NCBI GenBank assembly: GCA_011371465.1 | Contig: DRQL01000066.1 | Span: 1 to 5,775, forward strand | DNA length: 5,775 bases | Direction: 5' to 3' | DNA from: Gammaproteobacteria bacterium | GTDB taxonomy: Bacteria; Pseudomonadota; Gammaproteobacteria; DSM-19610 | Part shown: positions 1 through 4,763 of the stretch, piece after piece | Position numbering within the stretch: the first letter of the stretch is position 1 | How the letters are laid out: each line of letters begins with the position of its first letter | Program-made: the position numbers and the translations under genes | The notes under the pieces: generated by a model | The model's database searches: none | What the model was told of the DNA's origin: nothing | The model's input: the letters and a program-made list of their open reading frames with translations, nothing else

Positions 1-560
1 CCACCCTGACCACGCTGGTAGCTTCCAACGTCACCATTTCCCTGATCCGCAAGCTGGTGCGACCGGAAGTCCGTATCCCGGTATTCGTCCTGGTCATCGC
101 CTCTATCGTAACCATCATCGAACTGTCCATGAGTGCCTGGTTCTACGACCTGTACAAGGTGCTGGGTATTTTCATCCCGCTGATCGTCACCAACTGCTCC
201 ATCATCGGTCGCGCCGAGGCCTTTGCCTCCAAGAACACCGTGGGCCGCTCGTTCCTGGACGGCTTCAGCATGGGCTTCGGGTTTCTGCTGGTGCTGGTTA
301 CGCTCGGCACCCTGCGGGAAGTCATCGGGCACGGAACCCTGTTTTCCCAGGCGCACCTGATGTTCGGCGAAGCAGCCCGTTCCATGACCATCCACCTTGT
401 CGACAGCTACCACGGCTTCCTGCTTGCCGTACTGCCGCCCGGCGCCTTTATCGGGCTGGGCCTGCTGATCGCCCTGAAAAACGTGATCGACAAACGCAGG
501 GAACGCCGGGAGATCCTGGTCACCGCACCCGGCAACCCGACGACACAGACCGCACACTGA
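1..560 (+). CDS. rnfE: Electron transport complex subunit RnfE/RsxE, 3' part (5' end outside window)
   Basis: Integral membrane subunit of the Rnf/Rsx complex, which couples ferredoxin/NADH electron transfer to ion movement, or in E. coli keeps SoxR reduced. The reading frame is open from base 3, so about 185 residues are visible. Compared with E. coli RsxE as I remember it, roughly the first 45 residues lie upstream. The GTG at 57 is an internal Val codon, not the start. Family hallmarks are visible: EVRIPVFV, the very conserved GIFIPLIVTNC...GRAEAFASKN block, the LREVIGHGTLF segment, and PPGAFIGLGLLIA near the C-terminus, followed by a basic, polar tail. The Cys encoded at 195-197 (in TNC) is one of the RnfA/RnfE cysteines thought to bind a membrane-embedded [2Fe-2S] cluster. 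The protein is mostly hydrophobic helices. nth follows 17 nt after the stop, as in the rsx-nth cluster of enterics, so this is the last rnf gene. RnfA and NqrD/E are homologous, but the sequence and the neighbouring nth favour RnfE. Confidence 0.95.
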   Translation, partial: TLTTLVASNVTISLIRKLVRPEVRIPVFVLVIASIVTIIELSMSAWFYDLYKVLGIFIPLIVTNCSIIGRAEAFASKNTVGRSFLDGFSMGFGFLLVLVTLGTLREVIGHGTLFSQAHLMFGEAARSMTIHLVDSYHGFLLAVLPPGAFIGLGLLIALKNVIDKRRERREILVTAPGNPTTQTAH

Positions 561-577
561 AGCTTCGGCCGGCAGGG

Positions 578-1213
578 ATGAACCGCAACAAACGGATCGA
601 GATCTTCACCCGGCTGCGCAAGGAAAATCCCCACCCCGTCACGGAACTCCACTACGGCAATCCCTACCAGCTGCTGGTCGCGGTCACACTGTCGGCCCAG
701 GCCACCGATGTCGGCGTCAACAAGGCGACCCGGGCGCTGTTCAAAAAAGTGAAAACACCGCAGGCCATGCTCAAACTGGGCGAGGCGGGCCTGAAGAAAT
801 ACATCAAAACCATCGGCCTGTACAACAACAAGGCTAAAAATATCATCGCCGCCAGCCGGATGCTGGTCGAACTGCACGGCGGCAAGGTGCCCGACCAGCG
901 CGCCGCACTCGAGGCCCTGCCGGGGGTCGGTCGCAAGACTGCCAGTGTCATTCTGAATACGGCCTTCGGACAGCCAACCATAGCGGTAGACACCCATATA
1001 TTCCGGGTTTCCAACCGTACCGGGATTGCGCCGGGCAAGAACGTTATCGAGGTCGAAAAAAAGCTGCTGAAATTCGTGCCGGACGAGTTCAAACAGCATG
1101 CCCATCACTGGCTGATCCTGCTGGGACGCTACACCTGTGTCGCCCGCTCGCCACGCTGTGGCAGCTGCCTGATCGAGGATCTGTGCGAATATCGCCACAA
1201 GACGGAAAACTGA
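578..1213 (+). CDS. nth: Endonuclease III (DNA glycosylase/AP lyase)
   Basis: Base-excision repair enzyme that removes oxidised pyrimidines and cleaves the abasic site by beta-elimination. The 211 residues equal the E. coli length and align without gaps by eye. The helix-hairpin-helix is LPGVGRKTA, with catalytic Lys120. Asp138, the second catalytic residue, lies in IAVDTH. The [4Fe-4S] loop is C-x6-C-x2-C-x5-C at Cys187, 194, 197 and 203, so all key residues are present. LSAQATD near residue 39 is the conserved DNA-binding/structural motif. The ATG at 578 is supported by alignment to the E. coli N-terminus (MNxxKRxEI). The AGGG (574-577) directly abuts the ATG, too close for a normal Shine-Dalgarno, so translation is probably coupled to rnfE 17 nt upstream. 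The co-transcription inference rests on spacing. MutY is excluded by the length and the lack of a C-terminal NUDIX-like domain. Confidence 0.97.
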   Translation: MNRNKRIEIFTRLRKENPHPVTELHYGNPYQLLVAVTLSAQATDVGVNKATRALFKKVKTPQAMLKLGEAGLKKYIKTIGLYNNKAKNIIAASRMLVELHGGKVPDQRAALEALPGVGRKTASVILNTAFGQPTIAVDTHIFRVSNRTGIAPGKNVIEVEKKLLKFVPDEFKQHAHHWLILLGRYTCVARSPRCGSCLIEDLCEYRHKTEN

Positions 1214-1250
1214 CGCCAATCGGCGACAGTCAAAACTTGCATCCGGAGGC

Positions 1251-1265
1251 GGGTACTGGGTACCC
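1251..1265. repeat. Short inverted repeat upstream of the DUF1841 gene
   Basis: GGGTAC-TGG-GTACCC is a perfect 6-bp inverted repeat with a 3-bp spacer, 26 bp before the DUF1841 start. It resembles the GGTACC-type palindrome upstream of the RiPP operon at 1871-1883. It could be an operator half-site pair or chance. No clear -10/-35 pair is visible in the 78-bp gap. Confidence 0.3.
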
Positions 1266-1291
1266 TTCGCGGCTGACTACAGGGAATCGCA

Positions 1292-1741
1292 ATGCTGTTT
1301 GGACAGGATCGGAACCAGTTGCGCGCTGTATATGTCGAAGCATGGAAAGAATACCGACAGGGCAAGCCACTGAACCCGCTACAGATCCAGATCGTTGCCG
1401 TCATCAGGCAGCACCCCGAATACCAGGGACTGCTGGAAAACAGCGACCAGGCCCTGGGCAGGGACTACCTGCCGGAAAACGGGGAAACCAACCCCTTCCT
1501 GCATATGGGCATGCACCTGGCCCTGCAGGACCAGGTCAGCACTGACCGGCCGGCCGGGATACGCGCACTGTACGAACGGCTACAGGCCGGAACCACTGAC
1601 AGTCACACACTGCAACACAAGCTTATGGAATGCCTGGCGGAAATGATCTGGCAGGCACAGAGAGAAGGTGAATTGCCCGATGAACAACGCTATCTCGACT
1701 GTATCGGAAACCTTGCCGGAAACGGTCGGATTGCACACTGA
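1292..1741 (+). CDS. DUF1841 family protein, function unknown
   Basis: A 149-residue soluble, probably cytoplasmic protein with no signal peptide or membrane segment. I recognise it as DUF1841 from the N-terminal MLFGQDRNQLR, the HPEY motif (41-44), NPFLHMGMHLALQDQ (67-81), DRPAGIRALYERL (85-97) and HKLMECLAEMIWQAQR (109-124). The family is widespread in beta- and gammaproteobacteria and has no established function that I know of. The start has a good Shine-Dalgarno, AGGGA at 1281-1285, six nt before the ATG. Two segments carry spaced histidines: His71 and His75, then His105, His109 and Glu117. These are compatible with facing helices that bind a metal, but that is only an inference. It lies 78 bp after nth on the same strand and is followed by a rho-independent terminator at 1770-1803, so it is probably the last gene of the rnf-nth transcript or has its own promoter. 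Overlapping frames on both strands are shadows. Confidence 0.9.
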   Translation: MLFGQDRNQLRAVYVEAWKEYRQGKPLNPLQIQIVAVIRQHPEYQGLLENSDQALGRDYLPENGETNPFLHMGMHLALQDQVSTDRPAGIRALYERLQAGTTDSHTLQHKLMECLAEMIWQAQREGELPDEQRYLDCIGNLAGNGRIAH

Positions 1742-1769
1742 TTTATATGGCGGATCTCCGGATTCCCCC

Positions 1770-1803
1770 GTTTCCGGGCAACCCGAACCCCGGAAACTTT
1801 TCT
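1770..1803 (+). terminator. Rho-independent terminator after the DUF1841 gene
   Basis: The arms GTTTCCGGG (1770-1778) and CCCGGAAAC (1789-1797) are perfect 9-bp complements around a 10-nt loop. They are followed at once by TTTTCT (1798-1803). It lies 29 nt after the DUF1841 stop. It separates the rnf-nth-DUF1841 block from the RiPP operon, so the latter needs a promoter between about 1804 and 1905. Confidence 0.8.
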
Positions 1804-1869
1804 CAACCCGGCAGGTCGTAGAAGCTGTCATTCATGATGACTGGCTACTGCATCGTGCCGGTTAAACCG

Positions 1870-1898
1870 TGGTACCTGGTACCGCAATTTGATACCTG
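1870..1898. promoter_or_regulatory. Candidate operator repeats upstream of the RiPP operon
   Basis: TGGTACC occurs twice in tandem (1870-1876 and 1877-1883). This also makes the palindrome GGTACC-T-GGTACC at 1871-1883. TACCTG at 1873-1878 recurs exactly 20 bp later at 1893-1898, on the same helix face about two turns away. It lies just upstream of the precursor's ribosome-binding site. Such an arrangement would suit a repressor or activator site, but no known metal-regulator consensus (CueR, CopY, Fur) is recognised, and no convincing sigma-70 -10/-35 pair was found in 1804-1905. Confidence 0.3.
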
Positions 1899-1905
1899 AA
1901 GCCTT

Positions 1906-1912
1906 TAGGAGG
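1906..1912 (+). promoter_or_regulatory. Strong Shine-Dalgarno of the precursor gene
   Basis: TAGGAGG is a near-perfect anti-16S match placed 8 nt before the ATG at 1921. It fixes the precursor start and contrasts with the next gene, the oxidase, which has no recognisable Shine-Dalgarno. This suggests the peptide is made in excess over its modifying enzyme. Confidence 0.85.
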
Positions 1913-1920
1913 CCCATCCA

Positions 1921-2340
1921 ATGTCCAAGAAAACTGTTATGAAACCCGTTGCTGTTGCCCTCGGCGCTGCTTTTGTCACCTCACTGGCCGGCACTTCCAT
2001 TGCCAATGCTGCGGAAAACCCCTTCGGCATGACTGAGCTGTCCAGCGGATACATGGTTGCCGAAGAAGGCAAATGCGGCGGCATGAAAAAAGGTGACCAC
2101 GACAGCGCCGACAAGATGAAGAAGGAAGGCAAGTGTGGCGAAGGCATGGACAAGTCCAAGATGGACAAGGAAGGCAAGTGTGGTGAAGGCATGGACAAGT
2201 CCAAAATGGACAAGGAAGGTAAATGCGGCGAAGGCATGGACAAGTCCAAGATGAAAAAGGAAGGCAAGTGCGGCGAAGGCAAGTGCGGCGGCAACAAGAT
2301 GAAGAAAGACGGCGAAGGCAAGTGCGGCGGCAAGAAGTAA
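1921..2340 (+). CDS. hvfA: HvfA/bufferin-type copper-binding RiPP precursor with seven EGKCG motifs
   Basis: A 139-residue secreted precursor peptide. Residues 1-30 form a Sec signal peptide: the basic start MSKK, a hydrophobic core around 9-24, and ANA before a likely cut at Ala30 or Ala31. Residues 32-48 (NPF...LSSGYMVAE) look like the conserved segment that precedes the core in this family and may help enzyme recognition. The core is Lys-, Gly-, Glu- and Met-rich and has seven cysteines, at 52, 72, 87, 102, 117, 122 and 135. Each sits in EGKCG, and there are no other cysteines. In characterised HvfA/bufferin peptides, an MNIO enzyme oxidises these cysteines (reported as oxazolone-thioamide or thiooxazole groups) and the product binds copper. 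That modification is inferred here from the motif and the adjacent hvfB/hvfC homologues. Eleven methionines and one histidine in the mature part could add Cu(I) ligands. The start is set by the strong TAGGAGG. It is the first gene of the operon, 14 nt tail-to-head spacing before the oxidase ATG (13 intervening bases). Confidence 0.92.
   Translation: MSKKTVMKPVAVALGAAFVTSLAGTSIANAAENPFGMTELSSGYMVAEEGKCGGMKKGDHDSADKMKKEGKCGEGMDKSKMDKEGKCGEGMDKSKMDKEGKCGEGMDKSKMKKEGKCGEGKCGGNKMKKDGEGKCGGKK
2125..2274 (+). repeat. 45-bp in-frame tandem repeat encoding EGKCGEGMDKSKM(D/K)K
   Basis: There are three full 45-bp units (2125-2169, 2170-2214, 2215-2259) and a 15-bp partial fourth (2260-2274). Units 1 and 2 differ at only two bases, both synonymous third positions. 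Unit 3 differs from unit 1 at five bases, two of which change one Asp to Lys. Each unit carries one modifiable cysteine. A diverged EGKCG unit precedes the array (about 2065-2124), and two more close-packed motifs follow it. The near-identity points to recent duplication by slippage or unequal recombination. Confidence 0.95.
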
Positions 2341-2353
2341 ACCGCTACACGCC

Positions 2354-3214
2354 ATGAAGGAGTCACGCTACCCCGTTCATGGTGCCGGACTCGGCCTGCG
2401 GCGGACCCTGATGGGTCCGCTCGCGGACCAGCCGCCGGCGCAGGTCGGCTTCTACGAGGTTGCACCGGAAAACTGGATCGGGATCGGTGGCGTTTACGGC
2501 AGGCAGTTCCGTGCGTTTACCGAACGCTACCCCTTCGTCTGCCACGGACTGTCACTATCCATCGGCAGCCCCTCCCCACTGGACGAAACCTTTCTGCAGC
2601 GGCTCAAACGCTTCCTGGACCAGCACAACATCCGCGGCTATTCGGAACACCTGAGCTATTGCAGCGACGACGGTCATCTCTACGACCTGATGCCGATCCC
2701 CTTTACCGACGAAGCCGTACACTACGTGGCCGAACGCATCCGCCGCACCCAGGACATCCTGGAACGCCGTATCGCCATGGAAAACGTCTCCTACTACGCG
2801 GCGCCCGGCAAGGAGATGGAAGAAATCGACTTCATCAACGCGGTCCTGCAGGAAGCGGACTGTGAGCTGCTGCTCGACGTCAATAATATCTACGTCAACA
2901 GTATCAACCACCAGTACGACGCTGAAGAATTCCTGACCGCATTGCCCGCTGAACGGGTGATGTACTTTCATATCGCCGGACACTTCAACGAGGCCGAAGA
3001 CCTGGTCGTCGACACCCACGGGGCCGACGTCATTGATCCCGTCTGGGAACTGCTGGACAAGGCCTACGCACATTTCGGCGTGGTCCCCACCCTGCTGGAA
3101 CGGGACTTCAATATTCCTCCGCTGCCTGAACTGCTCGGGGAAGTCGACCGGATCACGGCACTGCAGGCGCAGTGGACACCTGCCCGGGCACCTGGCCATG
3201 CCGGTCAGCTCTAG
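2354..3214 (+). CDS. hvfB: MNIO-family (DUF692) multinuclear iron oxidase, RiPP-modifying enzyme
   Basis: A 286-residue cytoplasmic TIM-barrel enzyme of the DUF692/MNIO family (relatives include MbnB, TglH and HvfB). With iron and O2 it should oxidise the cysteines of the upstream peptide. Family signatures are GAGLGLR near the N-terminus, YEVAPENW (34-41), CHGLSLSIG with His64, SEHLSY with Glu98, MENVS with Glu143, LLLDVNNIYVN with Asp175 and Asn178, His186, HIAGH with His206 and His210, DTHG with Asp220 and His222, and LLERDFNIP with Glu249. These polar residues match the conserved positions expected to ligate the iron cluster, and none appears lost. The length is typical. The ATG at 2354 is chosen because the conserved start of the barrel follows it and no in-frame start lies just upstream. 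No Shine-Dalgarno is visible, so translation may depend on ribosomes finishing the precursor. The stop overlaps the next gene by 17 nt. In TglH- or MbnB-type clusters other partners would be present, so the EGKCG peptide and DUF2063 neighbour favour HvfB. Confidence 0.95.
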   Translation: MKESRYPVHGAGLGLRRTLMGPLADQPPAQVGFYEVAPENWIGIGGVYGRQFRAFTERYPFVCHGLSLSIGSPSPLDETFLQRLKRFLDQHNIRGYSEHLSYCSDDGHLYDLMPIPFTDEAVHYVAERIRRTQDILERRIAMENVSYYAAPGKEMEEIDFINAVLQEADCELLLDVNNIYVNSINHQYDAEEFLTALPAERVMYFHIAGHFNEAEDLVVDTHGADVIDPVWELLDKAYAHFGVVPTLLERDFNIPPLPELLGEVDRITALQAQWTPARAPGHAGQL

Positions 3215-3974
3215 ACCGGCGTTCATGCAGCGGCAGTACGAATTTGCCGCGCACATCCGCGACCCCGAACACCACCGGGTACCGCCGGACGTCGAAGACC
3301 GCCGCATGAAGATCTACCGGGAGCTGTTCTACAATAACGTGGAAGGTTTCCTGGAAAACAGTTTCCCGGTACTGCGCGAACTGATGGACGACCGCGACTG
3401 GCACGCGCTGGCGCGTGATTTCTTTGCCCGTCACCGCAGTCATTCACCGCTGTTCCTGGAGATACCGCGCGAATTCCTCAACTACCTGGAGCAGGAACGG
3501 GGCGAGCGTCCGGGGGATTTCCCGTTCCTGCTCGAGCTTGCACATTACGAGTGGGTGGAGCTGGCCCTCTCCATTGCCGAAAACGAAGACCCGCAGACGA
3601 CCACCGTCAACCCGCAGGGGGACCTGCTCTCCGGCATCCCGGTACTGTCCACGCTGGCCTGGCCACTGTCCTACCGCTACCCGGTTCACCAGATCAGCCC
3701 GGACTTTATTCCCGACACCCCGGGTGAACAAAACACCTGGCTGCTGGTCTACAGGGACAGGCACGATGAAGTGGGGTTCATCGAGTTGAACCAGGTCAGT
3801 GCGCGCCTGTTCGCCCTGCTGCAGGAAGGCGCCGGCCGCAGCGGGCTGGAAGCGCTGACCATCATCGCCGATGAACTGCAACACCCGGATCCGGGCACTG
3901 TAGTGGAAGGCGGGAAACAGGTTCTGGAAGAATGGCGCCGGCACGACATCGTCGTCGGTACGTTTGAACCGTAA
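3198..3974 (+). CDS. hvfC: DUF2063 partner protein for the MNIO enzyme (HvfC-like)
   Basis: A 258-residue soluble protein. The N-terminal helical DUF2063 domain (about 10-100) shows RRMKIYRELFYNNVEGFLENSFPVL from residue 35 in its usual form. A linker motif LLELAHYEWVELAL (111-124) follows, then WPLSYRYPVHQI (155-166) and a C-terminal domain (about 177-255) beginning NTWLLVYRDR. The family was first annotated as DNA-binding from a structure. In MNIO operons it acts instead as the partner that helps deliver or recognise the precursor peptide, and in HvfA-type systems it is needed with HvfB. The frame is open further upstream (an ATG exists at 3033), but that part is an off-frame reading of the oxidase gene. 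The ATG at 3198 overlaps the oxidase stop by 17 nt and gives a family-like N-terminus. The ATG at 3225 is an alternative that removes nine residues. Overlap indicates translational coupling and fixed stoichiometry with HvfB. Confidence 0.9.
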   Translation: MPVSSRPAFMQRQYEFAAHIRDPEHHRVPPDVEDRRMKIYRELFYNNVEGFLENSFPVLRELMDDRDWHALARDFFARHRSHSPLFLEIPREFLNYLEQERGERPGDFPFLLELAHYEWVELALSIAENEDPQTTTVNPQGDLLSGIPVLSTLAWPLSYRYPVHQISPDFIPDTPGEQNTWLLVYRDRHDEVGFIELNQVSARLFALLQEGAGRSGLEALTIIADELQHPDPGTVVEGGKQVLEEWRRHDIVVGTFEP

Positions 3975-4110
3975 TACCCGGGCGGGTTCGTTTGCCGTCA
4001 TCCCGGCTTATATATACCGGCTACGAGATCAGGTCCGGCACATGCTTCGCCGGCACGACCCACGGGTCAGGGTTTTCCCTGGAAATAATCTTCAAGAAAT
4101 AACAACCGGA

Positions 4111-4117
4111 AAGGAGG
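4111..4117 (+). promoter_or_regulatory. Strong Shine-Dalgarno of the DoxX-family gene
   Basis: AAGGAGG lies 7 nt before the ATG at 4125 and decides that start. Together with the 150-bp gap after hvfC, it shows the gene is translated independently of the upstream genes. Confidence 0.85.
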
Positions 4118-4124
4118 CTCCCGA

Positions 4125-4724
4125 ATGTACCCCCTGATACAACTGCAAAGACTACTGGATATGACCCGCGGCCTGGATTTTCTCGCCCCGCTCGCCCTGC
4201 GCCTGTACCTGGTCCCCATTTTCTGGATGGCCGGCAACAAGAAGCTGGAAGACATGGACAGCATTATTCAATGGTTCGGCAACCCGGACTGGGGACTGGG
4301 CCTGCCGTTCCCGGAAGTCATGGCCTGGGCGGCAACACTGACCGAAGTGGGTGGCGCCATCCTGCTGCTGGTCGGGTTCGCGGTACGCTGGATTTCCATT
4401 CCCCTCATGGTCACCATGGTAGTCGCCGCGGTGACGGTACACCTGCCGAACGGCTGGCTGGCCATTGCGGAAGCCACCGGACCTTTTGCCACCCCGCGCA
4501 CGGAAGGCGCCATCGAACGACTGGAAGTCGCCAAACAGTTGCTGCAGGAACACGGCAACTACGACTGGCTGACCGAAAACGGCAGTATCGTGATACTGAA
4601 TAACGGCATCGAGTTTGCCGCCACCTATTTTATTATGCTGCTTACGCTGTTCTTTATCGGTGGCGGTCGCTATTTCAGCATGGACTACTGGATTCGTCGC
4701 GCGTTCATGCGTGACGGGTACTGA
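4125..4724 (+). CDS. hvfX: DoxX-family inner-membrane protein (HvfX-like) of the copper-RiPP operon
   Basis: A 199-residue membrane protein with about four hydrophobic segments: roughly 18-36, 65-84, 87-107 and 161-180. DoxX-type signatures are LALRLYLVPIFWMAGNKKL (23-41), TEVGGAILLLVGFAVRW (73-89) and the final IEFAATYFIMLLTLFFIGGGRY (162-183). A hydrophilic stretch of about 50 residues (108-158), rich in Glu, Lys and Asn, separates the third and fourth segments and is longer than in minimal DoxX proteins. DoxX homologues regularly accompany MNIO copper-RiPP genes and are named HvfX or similar, but their role is unclear. Membrane redox chemistry, copper handling or peptide export have been considered. 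The subfamily name rests on context plus recalled family resemblance. It begins 150 bp after hvfC with its own strong Shine-Dalgarno, and a weak hairpin (CAGGG-TTTT-CCCTG, 4068-4081) lies in the gap, so it may be partly uncoupled from hvfABC. It ends 39 bp before a convergent gene. Confidence 0.85.
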   Translation: MYPLIQLQRLLDMTRGLDFLAPLALRLYLVPIFWMAGNKKLEDMDSIIQWFGNPDWGLGLPFPEVMAWAATLTEVGGAILLLVGFAVRWISIPLMVTMVVAAVTVHLPNGWLAIAEATGPFATPRTEGAIERLEVAKQLLQEHGNYDWLTENGSIVILNNGIEFAATYFIMLLTLFFIGGGRYFSMDYWIRRAFMRDGY

Positions 4725-4737
4725 TACACCTGCAGGA

Positions 4738-4753
4738 GCGGTCCCCTGACCGC
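4738..4753. terminator. Hairpin between convergent genes, possible bidirectional terminator
   Basis: GCGGTC (4738-4743) and GACCGC (4748-4753) form a perfect 6-bp GC-rich stem with a CCCT loop, inside the 39-bp gap between the DoxX-family stop and the stop of the convergent efflux gene. No T-run follows on either strand, so it is not a classic intrinsic terminator. It may act with Rho or simply stabilise 3' ends. Confidence 0.4.
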
Positions 4754-4763
4754 GACCGACCGT

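Noticed and set aside
407..1219. 270-codon reverse-strand frame opposite nth
   Set aside because: It is antisense to a certain, fully conserved nth gene and to the end of rnfE. The composition is that of a codon shadow and no family is recognised.
1793..1820. ECF sigma (RpoE-like) promoter: GAAACTT, 15-bp spacer, GTCGTA
   Set aside because: The -35-like element is the 3' arm of the strong terminator hairpin at 1770-1803, so its sequence is explained by that structure. The -10 match is also imperfect.
1668..1865. Small + strand frame of 65 codons spanning the end of the DUF1841 gene and the gap
   Set aside because: It overlaps the DUF1841 gene in another frame and runs through the terminator, with no recognisable family or convincing ribosome-binding site.
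1905..2465. Long reverse-strand open frame with Pro/His/Leu/Ser repeats over the precursor gene
   Set aside because: It is the antisense shadow of the 45-bp repeat in the precursor gene. Repetition keeps stops out of other frames, and there is no homology or initiation signal. The other reverse frame at 1981-2355 is the same artefact.
3033..3197. N-terminal extension of the DUF2063 protein from an upstream ATG
   Set aside because: These 55 codons are an out-of-frame reading of the oxidase gene, with Cys/Trp/Arg-rich non-family sequence. The family N-terminus begins after 3198.
3976..3987. Terminator hairpin right after hvfC (ACCCGGGCGGGT)
   Set aside because: The stem is only 4-5 bp with a 2-4 nt loop and no T-run follows, so it cannot be supported as a terminator.
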